A stretch of 6,147 bases of DNA. Origin: an uncultured Tessaracoccus sp. GTDB taxonomy: Bacteria > Actinomycetota > Actinomycetes > Propionibacteriales > Propionibacteriaceae. Each line of letters begins with the position of its first letter. Position 1 is the first letter of the stretch. Below are positions 1 through 5,017 of the stretch, in pieces. The translations under genes were made by a program, and so were the position numbers. The notes under the pieces were generated by a model. The model was not told the origin of the DNA. It was given only the letters and a program-made list of their open reading frames with translations, and made no database searches. Location of the stretch: the NCBI RefSeq assembly GCF_947255005.1, contig NZ_CAMYFI010000090.1, positions 1 through 6,147 of the forward strand, given 5' to 3'.

Positions 1-560
1 ACCCCCGCGCCGTGCGCTACTTCCTGCTCGCCCCGCACTATCGCTCCACCATCGAATTTTCCCCCTCCGACGACGACACCCGCGGCTCGCTCGCGGAGGC
101 CGAGAAAGCGATCGAGCGCATCGACTCCTTCGTGCTCCGCGCCACCGAGCACGCCACCGCGTCACCCGACTACACCCACCTCGAGCAGTGGCAGCGCTTC
201 GCTGCGGCCATGAACGACGACCTCGGCACGCCAGGAGCCGTCGCGCAACTCTTCGACGTGATCCGCGCCGGCAACCAGGCCCTCGCCCAGGGCGACGATG
301 TCAGCGCCCTCCTCGGCGCCGCCACAGCGATGCTGAACGTCTTCGGCCTCCACCCCCTGGCCCCAGAATGGGCCACCAACGCCACCACCGACGACCTCAC
401 ACCCATCGTCGACTCCCTTGTGGGAGCGCTCTTGGCGCAGCGTGCGGAGGCTCGCGCGGCCAAGGATTGGGGCACCGCCGACGCCATCCGCGACACCCTC
501 GCCGATGCCGGCCTCACCATCACCGATACCCCTGACGGGGCGAAATGGAGCGTGCGCTGA
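1..560 (+). CDS. cysS: Cysteinyl-tRNA synthetase, C-terminal part (5' end outside window)
   Basis: Ligates cysteine to tRNA-Cys using ATP, in the cytoplasm. The frame is open from the window edge, and about 185 residues are visible. They begin PRAVRYFLLAPHYRS, the conserved block downstream of the class I KMSKS loop, which itself lies outside the window. Next comes the DALR-type helical domain with FAAAMNDDLGTPGAVAQLF, then the C-terminal segment AQRAEARAAKDWGTADAIRD. The protein ends TDTPDGAKWSVR, the usual CysRS ending. The related mycothiol ligase MshC is the main alternative, but this ending and the rlmB neighbour favour CysS. The stop TGA (558-560) overlaps the ATG of rlmB by one base, so the two genes are probably co-transcribed and translationally coupled. 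In mycobacteria the same pair follows ispD-ispF, which would lie upstream here. Confidence 0.95.
   Translation, partial: PRAVRYFLLAPHYRSTIEFSPSDDDTRGSLAEAEKAIERIDSFVLRATEHATASPDYTHLEQWQRFAAAMNDDLGTPGAVAQLFDVIRAGNQALAQGDDVSALLGAATAMLNVFGLHPLAPEWATNATTDDLTPIVDSLVGALLAQRAEARAAKDWGTADAIRDTLADAGLTITDTPDGAKWSVR
547..550 (+). promoter_or_regulatory. Ribosome binding site GGAG for rlmB
   Basis: GGAG lies inside the last codons of cysS, 9 bases before the ATG at 560. It supports 560 as the rlmB start over the in-frame ATG at 545, because the 545 start would place this site inside the gene. Confidence 0.6.
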
Positions 561-1504
561 TGCCAGGAAATTCGTCACGACGAGGCGCAGGCAAGCGCGG
601 CCCCAGCAAGGCCGCCGGCTCCGGCGGCCGCAACCGTCGATCGCTACAAGGCCGAGGCCCGACGCCGAAGGCCGAAGACCGCGTCTACCACAAGGCGTAC
701 AAGGCGAAGCAGGCCGCGGCAAAGCGCCAGGGCGGCCCCTCGAAGCGTCCCCCGAGGGCGAAGGCCGGCGCCGACTGGGTCGTCGGCCGCAACCCCGTGT
801 TCGAGGCCCTCACCGCCGGGATGCCCGTGAAGCAGGTGTATCTTGCGGAGGGCGCGGAGCGCGACGACCGTATCCGCGACATCCTCAAGCACGCCGCCGA
901 GCATTCCATCCCGCTCCTGCAGGTACCCCGCGGCGAACTTGACCGCGTCACGGGTGGGCTCGTCCACCAGGGCGTCGCTCTCCAGCTCCCCCACTACGAG
1001 TACGCCGTGCCCGAGGAGCTTTTCGCCGACGGTGTGGACGCCGCCGCGGTCTTCGTCGCGTGCGATGGCATCACCGACCCCCGCAACTTGGGCGCGATCA
1101 TCCGCTCCGCCGCCGCGTTCGGCGCGGCTGGGGTCGTGATCCCCGAACGGCGTTCCGCCTCAATGACCGCCGCAGCGTGGAAAACCTCGGCGGGCGCGGC
1201 GGCGAGGATCCCCGTCGCGATGGCAGGCAACCTCAACCGCGCGCTCGAGCAGGCGGCCAAGATGGGCTACACCATCGTCGGGCTCGCGGGTGAGGGCGAG
1301 GCGCAGCTGGGCGGCATCCCTGGCGCCGACGGGCCGCTGGTGATCGTCGTCGGCTCCGAAGATGAGGGTCTTGCTCGGCTCACCCGCGAGCGCTGTGACG
1401 CGCTGGCGCGCATCCCTATCGCCTCCGACGTGGAGTCGCTCAACGCCTCAGTGGCGGCGTCGATCGCGCTCTATGAAGCGAGCCTCCAGCGCCCACGCAA
1501 CTGA
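560..1504 (+). CDS. rlmB: 23S rRNA (guanosine-2'-O-)-methyltransferase, SpoU/TrmH family
   Basis: An S-adenosylmethionine-dependent 2'-O-ribose methyltransferase of the SPOUT knot family. RlmB members modify a guanosine in domain V of 23S rRNA. The protein has 314 residues. Residues 1-70 are a basic, disordered-looking Lys/Arg/Gly-rich extension typical of actinobacterial members. An L30e-like substrate-binding domain starts near WVVGRNPVFEAL. The three SpoU motifs are clear: DGITDPRNLGAIIRS (about 169-183, with Asn176 and Arg182), VVGSEDEGL (about 263-271), and IPIASDVESLNASVAAS (about 285-301). The start at 560 is chosen for its GGAG site, its TGATG overlap with cysS, and the MPGNS beginning shared (from memory) with the mycobacterial protein. 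The exact target nucleotide is inferred, and some relatives are annotated as tRNA or thiostrepton-resistance-type methylases. A diverged copy of the 3' end lies at 2030-2133. Confidence 0.92.
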   Translation: MPGNSSRRGAGKRGPSKAAGSGGRNRRSLQGRGPTPKAEDRVYHKAYKAKQAAAKRQGGPSKRPPRAKAGADWVVGRNPVFEALTAGMPVKQVYLAEGAERDDRIRDILKHAAEHSIPLLQVPRGELDRVTGGLVHQGVALQLPHYEYAVPEELFADGVDAAAVFVACDGITDPRNLGAIIRSAAAFGAAGVVIPERRSASMTAAAWKTSAGAAARIPVAMAGNLNRALEQAAKMGYTIVGLAGEGEAQLGGIPGADGPLVIVVGSEDEGLARLTRERCDALARIPIASDVESLNASVAASIALYEASLQRPRN

Positions 1505-1516
1505 GCCGAGCCGCCT

Positions 1517-1717
1517 TCAACGTGTGTCATCGGGGCAGGAACGGCTCCGCACTCGAAGCCACCAAACAAGCTCGATCACGCCGGCGAAGGCTACGAAGAC
1601 AAACCCCACGTACCACAGTGTGCCCGAAAGCGACGCCTTGGTGATGAGGGCGCGCACGATGTCAATCGCCCAGATTGCAGCCCCGCAGAGCATGATCACC
1701 TGTACCACCTTTGGCAT
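1517..1717 (-). CDS. Small two-helix membrane protein, function unknown
   Basis: A 66-residue ORF. Residues about 3-24 (starting VVQVIMLCGAAIWAID) and about 34-56 (LWYVGFVFVAFAGVIELVWW) are two hydrophobic segments, joined by a short polar loop ITKASLSGT. The tail is basic, then acidic. This is the usual look of a small integral membrane protein, and I do not recognise the family. About three quarters of third codon positions are G or C, as expected for a real gene here. An AGGTGAG ribosome binding site sits just before the ATG. The gene converges on rlmB with only 12 bases between the stops and no hairpin there. A second hydrophobic minus-strand ORF lies 32 bases upstream and may share its transcript. 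No functional evidence. Confidence 0.5.
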   Translation of the reverse strand: MPKVVQVIMLCGAAIWAIDIVRALITKASLSGTLWYVGFVFVAFAGVIELVWWLRVRSRSCPDDTR

Positions 1718-1749
1718 TGCTCACCTCACCGATTCTTGTGGTGTGTGCT

Positions 1750-1927
1750 TCATGCATTCCAATGACTCCATCGCAGCTCTCCTAGGGCAGTCATTGCCTT
1801 GCCTTCAGCCTCGGCGACTTTGTAGCCGCCCCCTATGGCTGTCACTGTAACAGGTACGATGGGCGCCCAAGTAAGGCAGCGCTGCCGCAGTTATTACCGT
1901 CGCGAAAAGCGCCAAGGTCGTCGGCAT
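1750..1927 (-). pseudogene. Frameshifted small hydrophobic ORF
   Basis: An ATG at 1927 follows a good GAGGAG ribosome binding site (1937-1942, 9-base spacing). It opens MPTTLALFATVITAAALPYL, a membrane-helix or signal-like start. That frame then turns into implausible Arg/Ser-rich residues and stops at 1805-1807. The neighbouring frame carries APIVPVTVTAIGGGYKVAEA, then EGKAMTALGELRWSHWNA, and stops at 1750-1752. Removing one G from the GGG run that codes around Leu20-Gly21 joins the two into a coherent protein of about 59 residues. I therefore read it as a one-base frameshift, either decay or a sequencing error. Only about half of the third codon positions in the second part are G or C, which fits decay or foreign origin. 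No family recognised. Confidence 0.33.
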
Positions 1928-1936
1928 GCTGTTGAT

Positions 1937-1942
1937 CTCCTC
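1937..1942 (-). promoter_or_regulatory. Ribosome binding site GAGGAG for the small ORF at 1927
   Basis: GAGGAG on the minus strand, 9 bases before an ATG. It is one of the better Shine-Dalgarno matches in the window and the main reason for treating the downstream ORF as a former gene. Confidence 0.4.
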
Positions 1943-2029
1943 GTCAGCAGCTGTCGATGGTGGCGACGCACCTTCCATCACCAAAATAGTGACGATCAGT
2001 GTTCAGCACTCCCCACAGTAGATGCTTCG

Positions 2030-2133
2030 TCGCCTCCGACGTGGAGTCACTCAACGCTCCCGTGGCAGCGTCAATCACGCTCCACGGCCAGCCTGCAGGG
2101 CTCCCGAAGCCGTCAGGCAACCGCCAACCCTAA
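2030..2133 (+). pseudogene. Relict duplicate of the rlmB 3' end
   Basis: Bases 2030-2048 are identical to 1419-1437 of rlmB. The match continues without gaps for 1420-1475 against 2031-2086, at 47 of 56 positions. After a two-base gap it goes on weakly to about 2113. Read in the rlmB frame it gives ASDVESLNAPVAASITLHGQ, against ASDVESLNASVAASIALYEA in the intact gene: this is SpoU motif 3. Most differences fall at third codon positions, so the two copies seem to have diverged as coding DNA before this one was cut off. The frame stops at TAA 2131-2133. Nothing upstream of about 2029 resembles rlmB. It is therefore a gene end without a gene, not a functional CDS. Confidence 0.8.
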
Positions 2134-2207
2134 CCCAATATTCACTTTCGTTTTCCTCGGAGCCCGATTTTGGTCGGATTAGGCAAACGCGTGTGGGTAT
2201 TGGGTTA
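2131..2207 (+). other. Long imperfect hairpin (possible terminator or structured RNA)
   Basis: TAACCCAATA (2131-2140) is exactly complementary in inverted order to 2198-2207. Inside it, CAC (2143-2145) pairs with GTG (2193-2195), GTTTTCCT (2150-2157) pairs with AGGCAAAC (2181-2188) with one mismatch, and CCGA (2164-2167) pairs with TCGG (2174-2177) around a TTTTGG loop. Two U-G pairs at 2141-2142/2196-2197 join the outer stems, but only in RNA copied in the plus direction. It starts at the stop codon of the rlmB relict and ends 23 bases before the lipoprotein stop. It could be the old terminator of the rlmB operon or a bidirectional terminator. No U-tract follows on the plus strand. Confidence 0.5.
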
Positions 2208-2220
2208 CTTGGGCTTTGGG
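2195..2220 (+). other. G-quadruplex-type motif
   Basis: Four GGG tracts (2195-2197, 2202-2204, 2211-2213, 2218-2220) are separated by loops of 4, 6 and 4 bases, which fits the standard G3/N1-7 pattern. It overlaps the right arm of the hairpin at 2131-2207, so the two structures could not form together. Function is unknown, and such motifs occur by chance in GC-rich DNA. Confidence 0.35.
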
Positions 2221-2230
2221 CCCCACAATC

Positions 2231-3379
2231 CTAGAAGCGGCTTTCCGCGTCTTTGTACTTCAGATTGAACCGAATGGGGGTGCTGCTGCCGGTGAAGTTG
2301 CCCGCCACGCCCGACACTTCTTGGAAATCGACGCGAATCTTCCCCGCCGCGCTGAACACCAGCGACGCTTGGTCGTCGCGGCCGGTCACCTGGAACGTCG
2401 GCTGCACGTCCGACTGCTGGCGTCGAACCGCGTCGGTGGTGATCGTCTTCGGGCTGACGAGCTTGGCTTTGCTGCCGTCGAGCGCGGTGTACGTGAAGGA
2501 GCTGGGCAGGTCGAGTTCGATATTTGTTCCCGACTCGATGCCCTGAAACTCCACCCGCGCTGCCATGGGGATGGTCAGCCATTGCGCTCCCACCGGCGAC
2601 CATCCGTGCTCCGGCGTCCACGGTGCCATGAAAGCGTTCGACGGGCGCATGCCGATGCGGAACATTCCAGTCACCGGCTCGTAGCCGGGCGGCTGCGCGG
2701 AGTACAGGCGCTGATACACGTTGTCGGGTGGGTCGAACACGACGGTCGTGCGCGAGCGGAATCCCTCGTTCGCGTTCCAAGCCTCGTCAACGGCTGGAAT
2801 GCCCTGCACAAGATCGACACGGATGGTTTTACCCTCGTCAGTCACCTCCAGCACGGCGGTGCCGTTGGCGGGGATGCACACGATGATGAACTCCCACGAC
2901 ACCTGAAATTTCCCCTGCGCTACCCCACCGAACAGGTTCTGCACCGGCATGCCAGTGCCGTCGCGGTTCAGGCTGACGTCGACGGGGTGCTCGGCGTCTT
3001 CGACGAACACTGGCCGGCCGGCTTGCGCGGTGAAGGCGACGAACTGATGCCCTTCTGGCGCGCGCAGGGGTGCGGTTTGATCAATCTTTTGTGCAACCTC
3101 GTAGGGAATGCGCTCGCTGACGAGCACTTCACCGATGCGCCCGTCCATGTGTGGGGTGCTGAATACGAGCCCCAGCGGGGTGGCGTCGTCGACGAGGACG
3201 TGAGTGCCCGCGGTGGAGCGCGCGTAGAAGTCGGGTTCAACGACGCGTTCGGGCGGGGTGGTGTCGGTCGGTGTAGGGCTAGCGCGGTGCTCTTTAGGCG
3301 TGAAATTGATGGGCCCCGTGCAGCCAGCGAGCAGGGGGACCCCCAGCGATACGAGCGCAGCTCGACGGGAGACTCTCAC
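2231..3379 (-). CDS. Putative lipoprotein with Tat-like signal, function unknown
   Basis: A 382-residue secreted protein, probably lipid-anchored to the outside of the cytoplasmic membrane. The N-terminus MRVSRRAALVSLGVPLLAGC carries the lipobox LAGC with Cys20 as the lipidated residue. The SRRAALV stretch resembles a twin-arginine export motif. A Pro/Thr-rich linker (about 32-44) follows, then a domain of about 335 residues that looks rich in beta strands. Examples are the alternating stretch FQVSWEFIIVCIPANGTAVLEV and, near the C-terminus, QASLVFSAAGKIRVDFQEV. I recognise no catalytic motif and no named family. The GTG start is chosen because it gives a complete signal peptide and lies 8 bases after a TAGGGT box, which suggests a leaderless transcript. 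The upstream ribosome binding site is poor. It is divergent from glyA. Confidence 0.88.
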   Translation of the reverse strand: MRVSRRAALVSLGVPLLAGCTGPINFTPKEHRASPTPTDTTPPERVVEPDFYARSTAGTHVLVDDATPLGLVFSTPHMDGRIGEVLVSERIPYEVAQKIDQTAPLRAPEGHQFVAFTAQAGRPVFVEDAEHPVDVSLNRDGTGMPVQNLFGGVAQGKFQVSWEFIIVCIPANGTAVLEVTDEGKTIRVDLVQGIPAVDEAWNANEGFRSRTTVVFDPPDNVYQRLYSAQPPGYEPVTGMFRIGMRPSNAFMAPWTPEHGWSPVGAQWLTIPMAARVEFQGIESGTNIELDLPSSFTYTALDGSKAKLVSPKTITTDAVRRQQSDVQPTFQVTGRDDQASLVFSAAGKIRVDFQEVSGVAGNFTGSSTPIRFNLKYKDAESRF

Positions 3380-3387
3380 GCTGCCTA

Positions 3388-3393
3388 ACCCTA
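3388..3393 (-). promoter_or_regulatory. Probable -10 box (TAGGGT) of the lipoprotein gene
   Basis: TAGGGT on the minus strand ends 8 bases before the GTG start at 3379. Transcription would therefore begin at or beside the start codon, giving a leaderless mRNA, which is common in actinobacteria and fits the lack of a good ribosome binding site. The best -35 candidate is GTGGCA, 18 bases upstream, and it is weak. Confidence 0.4.
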
Positions 3394-3394
3394 T

Positions 3395-3409
3395 TGACCA
3401 AAGCGGTCA
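3395..3409. promoter_or_regulatory. Operator-like palindrome TGACC-N5-GGTCA
   Basis: A 5-bp inverted repeat with a 5-base centre lies between the two divergent -10 boxes, inside the -10/-35 spacer of the lipoprotein promoter. Position and symmetry would suit a dimeric regulator. The arms are short and a chance match is possible. Confidence 0.25.
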
Positions 3410-3438
3410 TTTGCCACGTCTGAGCATGATTGCAGCGA

Positions 3439-3444
3439 TAGGTT
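3439..3444 (+). promoter_or_regulatory. Probable -10 box (TAGGTT) of glyA
   Basis: TAGGTT fits the actinobacterial TANNNT pattern. It predicts a transcript start near 3451 and a 5' leader of about 26 bases, just enough for the AAGGAG site. No convincing -35 is found at 16-19 bases upstream. The leader is too short for a riboswitch. Confidence 0.4.
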
Positions 3445-3465
3445 AGTGTTGTTGCCCAATTTCCG

Positions 3466-3471
3466 AAGGAG
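3466..3471 (+). promoter_or_regulatory. Ribosome binding site AAGGAG for glyA
   Basis: A strong Shine-Dalgarno match, separated by five C residues from the GTG at 3477. It decides that start over any downstream candidate. Confidence 0.8.
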
Positions 3472-3476
3472 CCCCC

Positions 3477-4913
3477 GTGAGCGACCTCACCGCAGTATCC
3501 GACGCGTACCGGACCTTGCTCGACATGATCGGGCAGGTGGAGCCTCGCATCGCTGACGCCACCCGACAAGAACTCGCCGATCAGCGTGCATCGCTGAAGC
3601 TCATCGCCAGCGAAAACTATGCCAGTCTCCCCGTGCTGGCGACGATGGGCACCTGGCTGAGCGACAAGTACGCCGAAGGTACCGTCGGACACCGTTTCTA
3701 CGCCGGCTGCCAGAACGTCGACACCGTCGAATCTATTGCCGCCGAGCATGCCCGAGAGCTGTTCGGCGCCGAGTACGCCTACGCGCAGCCGCACTCCGGC
3801 ATCGACGCGAACGTCACCGCCTACTGGGCCATTCTGGCGCACCACATCGAGGCCCCGACGCTGCAGGAGCTCGGCGCCCGAACTGTCAACGACCTCTCCG
3901 AGGCCGACTGGGAAGCCCTGCGCAAGAAGTTCGGCGAACAGCGCCTCATGGGCATGAGCCTCGACGCGGGCGGCCACCTCACCCACGGCTTCCGCCCGAA
4001 CGTGTCGGGCAAGATGTTCCATCAGCGCGCCTACGGCACCGACCCCGAAACGCAGCTCCTGGATTACGACGCCATCGCCCGGCAGGTGCAGGAGTTCAAG
4101 CCGCTCGTGTTGGTGGCGGGCTACTCGGCCTACCCGCGTCGGGTGAACTTCGCGAAGATGCGCGAGATCGCTGACTCCGTCGGCGCGGTGCTCATGGTGG
4201 ACATGGCGCACTTCGCGGGTCTCGTCGCAGGCAAGGTGTTCACCGGCGACGAAGACCCGGTACCGCACGCGCACGTCGTCACCACGACAACGCATAAGTC
4301 GCTGCGCGGCCCCCGCGGCGGGCTCATCCTTGCCACGAAGGAGTATGCCCCCGACGTGGACCGCGGATGCCCGCTGGTGCTCGGTGGCCCGCTGTCGCAC
4401 GTGATGGCGGCGAAGGCGGTGGCTCTCGCCGAGGCCCGCACCCAGGCGTTCCGCGATTACGCCCAGCAGGTGGTCGACAATGCGAAGGCGCTCGCTGAGG
4501 GGCTCCTCACGCGCGGCGTGCGGCTCGTCACTGGCGGCACCGACAACCACATCGTGCTCATGGATGTGCGCGACTTCGGCATCACCGGGCGTCAGGCGGA
4601 GGCGGCGCTGCTCGAGTCGGGCATCGTCACCAACCGAAACTCGGTGCCCAACGATCCGAACGGCGCCTGGTACACCACCGGCGTCCGGCTCGGCACTCCC
4701 GCGCTCACGTCGCGCGGTTTCACCGTCTCCGACATGGACGAGGTTGCGGGCATGATCGCGGGCGTCTTGAAGGCGACGACACCCACCACTACGAGCAAGG
4801 GCACCCCGAGCCAGGCAAAGTATGAGCTCGACGCCGGGGCCCGCCAGGCTTCCCTCGACGGCGCCTCCAAGCTGCTGGCAGCTCGCCCGCTCTACCCCGG
4901 ATTCGAGCTGTAA
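3477..4913 (+). CDS. glyA: Serine hydroxymethyltransferase (glycine hydroxymethyltransferase), long form
   Basis: A cytoplasmic pyridoxal-phosphate enzyme that interconverts serine and glycine and loads one-carbon units on tetrahydrofolate. The protein has 478 residues, against roughly 420 for typical bacterial forms. Hallmarks in order are LKLIASENY, YAEGTVGHRFYAGC, QPHSG, GGHLTHG (165-171), VDMAH with Asp242 and His245 at the cofactor, and TTTTHKSLRGPRGG with Lys274 as the expected Schiff-base lysine. GGTDNH and GVRLGTPALTSRGF (Arg404, substrate carboxylate) follow. An extra block of about 35 residues (about 124-158), rich in charged residues, sits between the QPHSG and GGHLTHG motifs. From memory, similar long forms occur in chlamydiae and propionibacteria. 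The start is fixed by AAGGAG at 3466-3471. The gene stands alone and ends before a strong hairpin. Confidence 0.96.
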   Translation: MSDLTAVSDAYRTLLDMIGQVEPRIADATRQELADQRASLKLIASENYASLPVLATMGTWLSDKYAEGTVGHRFYAGCQNVDTVESIAAEHARELFGAEYAYAQPHSGIDANVTAYWAILAHHIEAPTLQELGARTVNDLSEADWEALRKKFGEQRLMGMSLDAGGHLTHGFRPNVSGKMFHQRAYGTDPETQLLDYDAIARQVQEFKPLVLVAGYSAYPRRVNFAKMREIADSVGAVLMVDMAHFAGLVAGKVFTGDEDPVPHAHVVTTTTHKSLRGPRGGLILATKEYAPDVDRGCPLVLGGPLSHVMAAKAVALAEARTQAFRDYAQQVVDNAKALAEGLLTRGVRLVTGGTDNHIVLMDVRDFGITGRQAEAALLESGIVTNRNSVPNDPNGAWYTTGVRLGTPALTSRGFTVSDMDEVAGMIAGVLKATTPTTTSKGTPSQAKYELDAGARQASLDGASKLLAARPLYPGFEL

Positions 4914-4947
4914 GCACACTGCAGTTCGCACCGCTGCACACAAACGA

Positions 4948-4987
4948 CGGTGGCGCCGGCCTCTCCTAGTTGAGGCCGGCGCCACCG
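4948..4987. terminator. Hairpin terminator between convergent genes
   Basis: A perfect 16-bp stem (4948-4963 with 4972-4987), very GC-rich, with an 8-base loop TCCTAGTT. It lies 34 bases after the glyA stop and 30 bases beyond the stop of the minus-strand gene at 5018, so it can serve both. No proper T-run follows on the plus strand. On the minus strand a short GTTTGTGTG follows. U-poor hairpins of this type are common in actinobacteria. Confidence 0.8.
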
Positions 4988-5017
4988 CCAATACTGCTGG
5001 TTATCCCGCAGGGAAGG

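Larger units (their letters stand above)
1505..2230. other. Gene-poor gap with relict and small-ORF content
   Basis: This 726-base stretch between rlmB and the lipoprotein gene has no large gene. It looks less GC-rich than its flanks. From left to right it holds a minus-strand ORF for a small membrane protein (1517-1717), a probably frameshifted minus-strand ORF (1750-1927) with its ribosome binding site at 1937-1942, about 90 bases in which I see nothing (1943-2029), a relict of the rlmB 3' end (2030-2133) and a long imperfect hairpin (2131-2207). There are no tRNA genes, transposase fragments or integrase fragments that I can recognise. Confidence 0.6.

Noticed and set aside
545..562. ATG at 545 as the rlmB start
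   Set aside because: It would overlap cysS by 16 bases, with the GGAG site inside the gene. The ATG at 560 gives the MPGNS start, a proper ribosome binding site and the TGATG overlap.
1503..1547. GAGCCG/CGGCTC inverted repeat as an rlmB terminator
   Set aside because: Six-base arms with a loop of about 28 bases and no T-run, lying within the small membrane ORF.
1362..1850. Plus-strand frame running from inside rlmB into the gap
   Set aside because: It starts out of frame within the SpoU motif 2 region of rlmB and has Arg/Ser-rich shadow composition. The part in the gap is antisense to a better minus-strand ORF.
1835..2182. 115-residue plus-strand open frame in the gap
   Set aside because: No ribosome binding site and Arg/Ser-rich composition. 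It crosses the rlmB relict in the wrong frame and runs into the hairpin.
2216..3388. 390-residue plus-strand open frame opposite the lipoprotein
   Set aside because: Low-complexity Arg/His/Gly-rich product with no recognisable domain. The opposite strand has a full signal peptide and a balanced composition.
3294..4991. 565-residue minus-strand open frame opposite glyA
   Set aside because: It is the antisense shadow of glyA caused by high GC. It is Arg/His/Val-rich with no domain, and it would also overlap the lipoprotein start and the divergent promoter.
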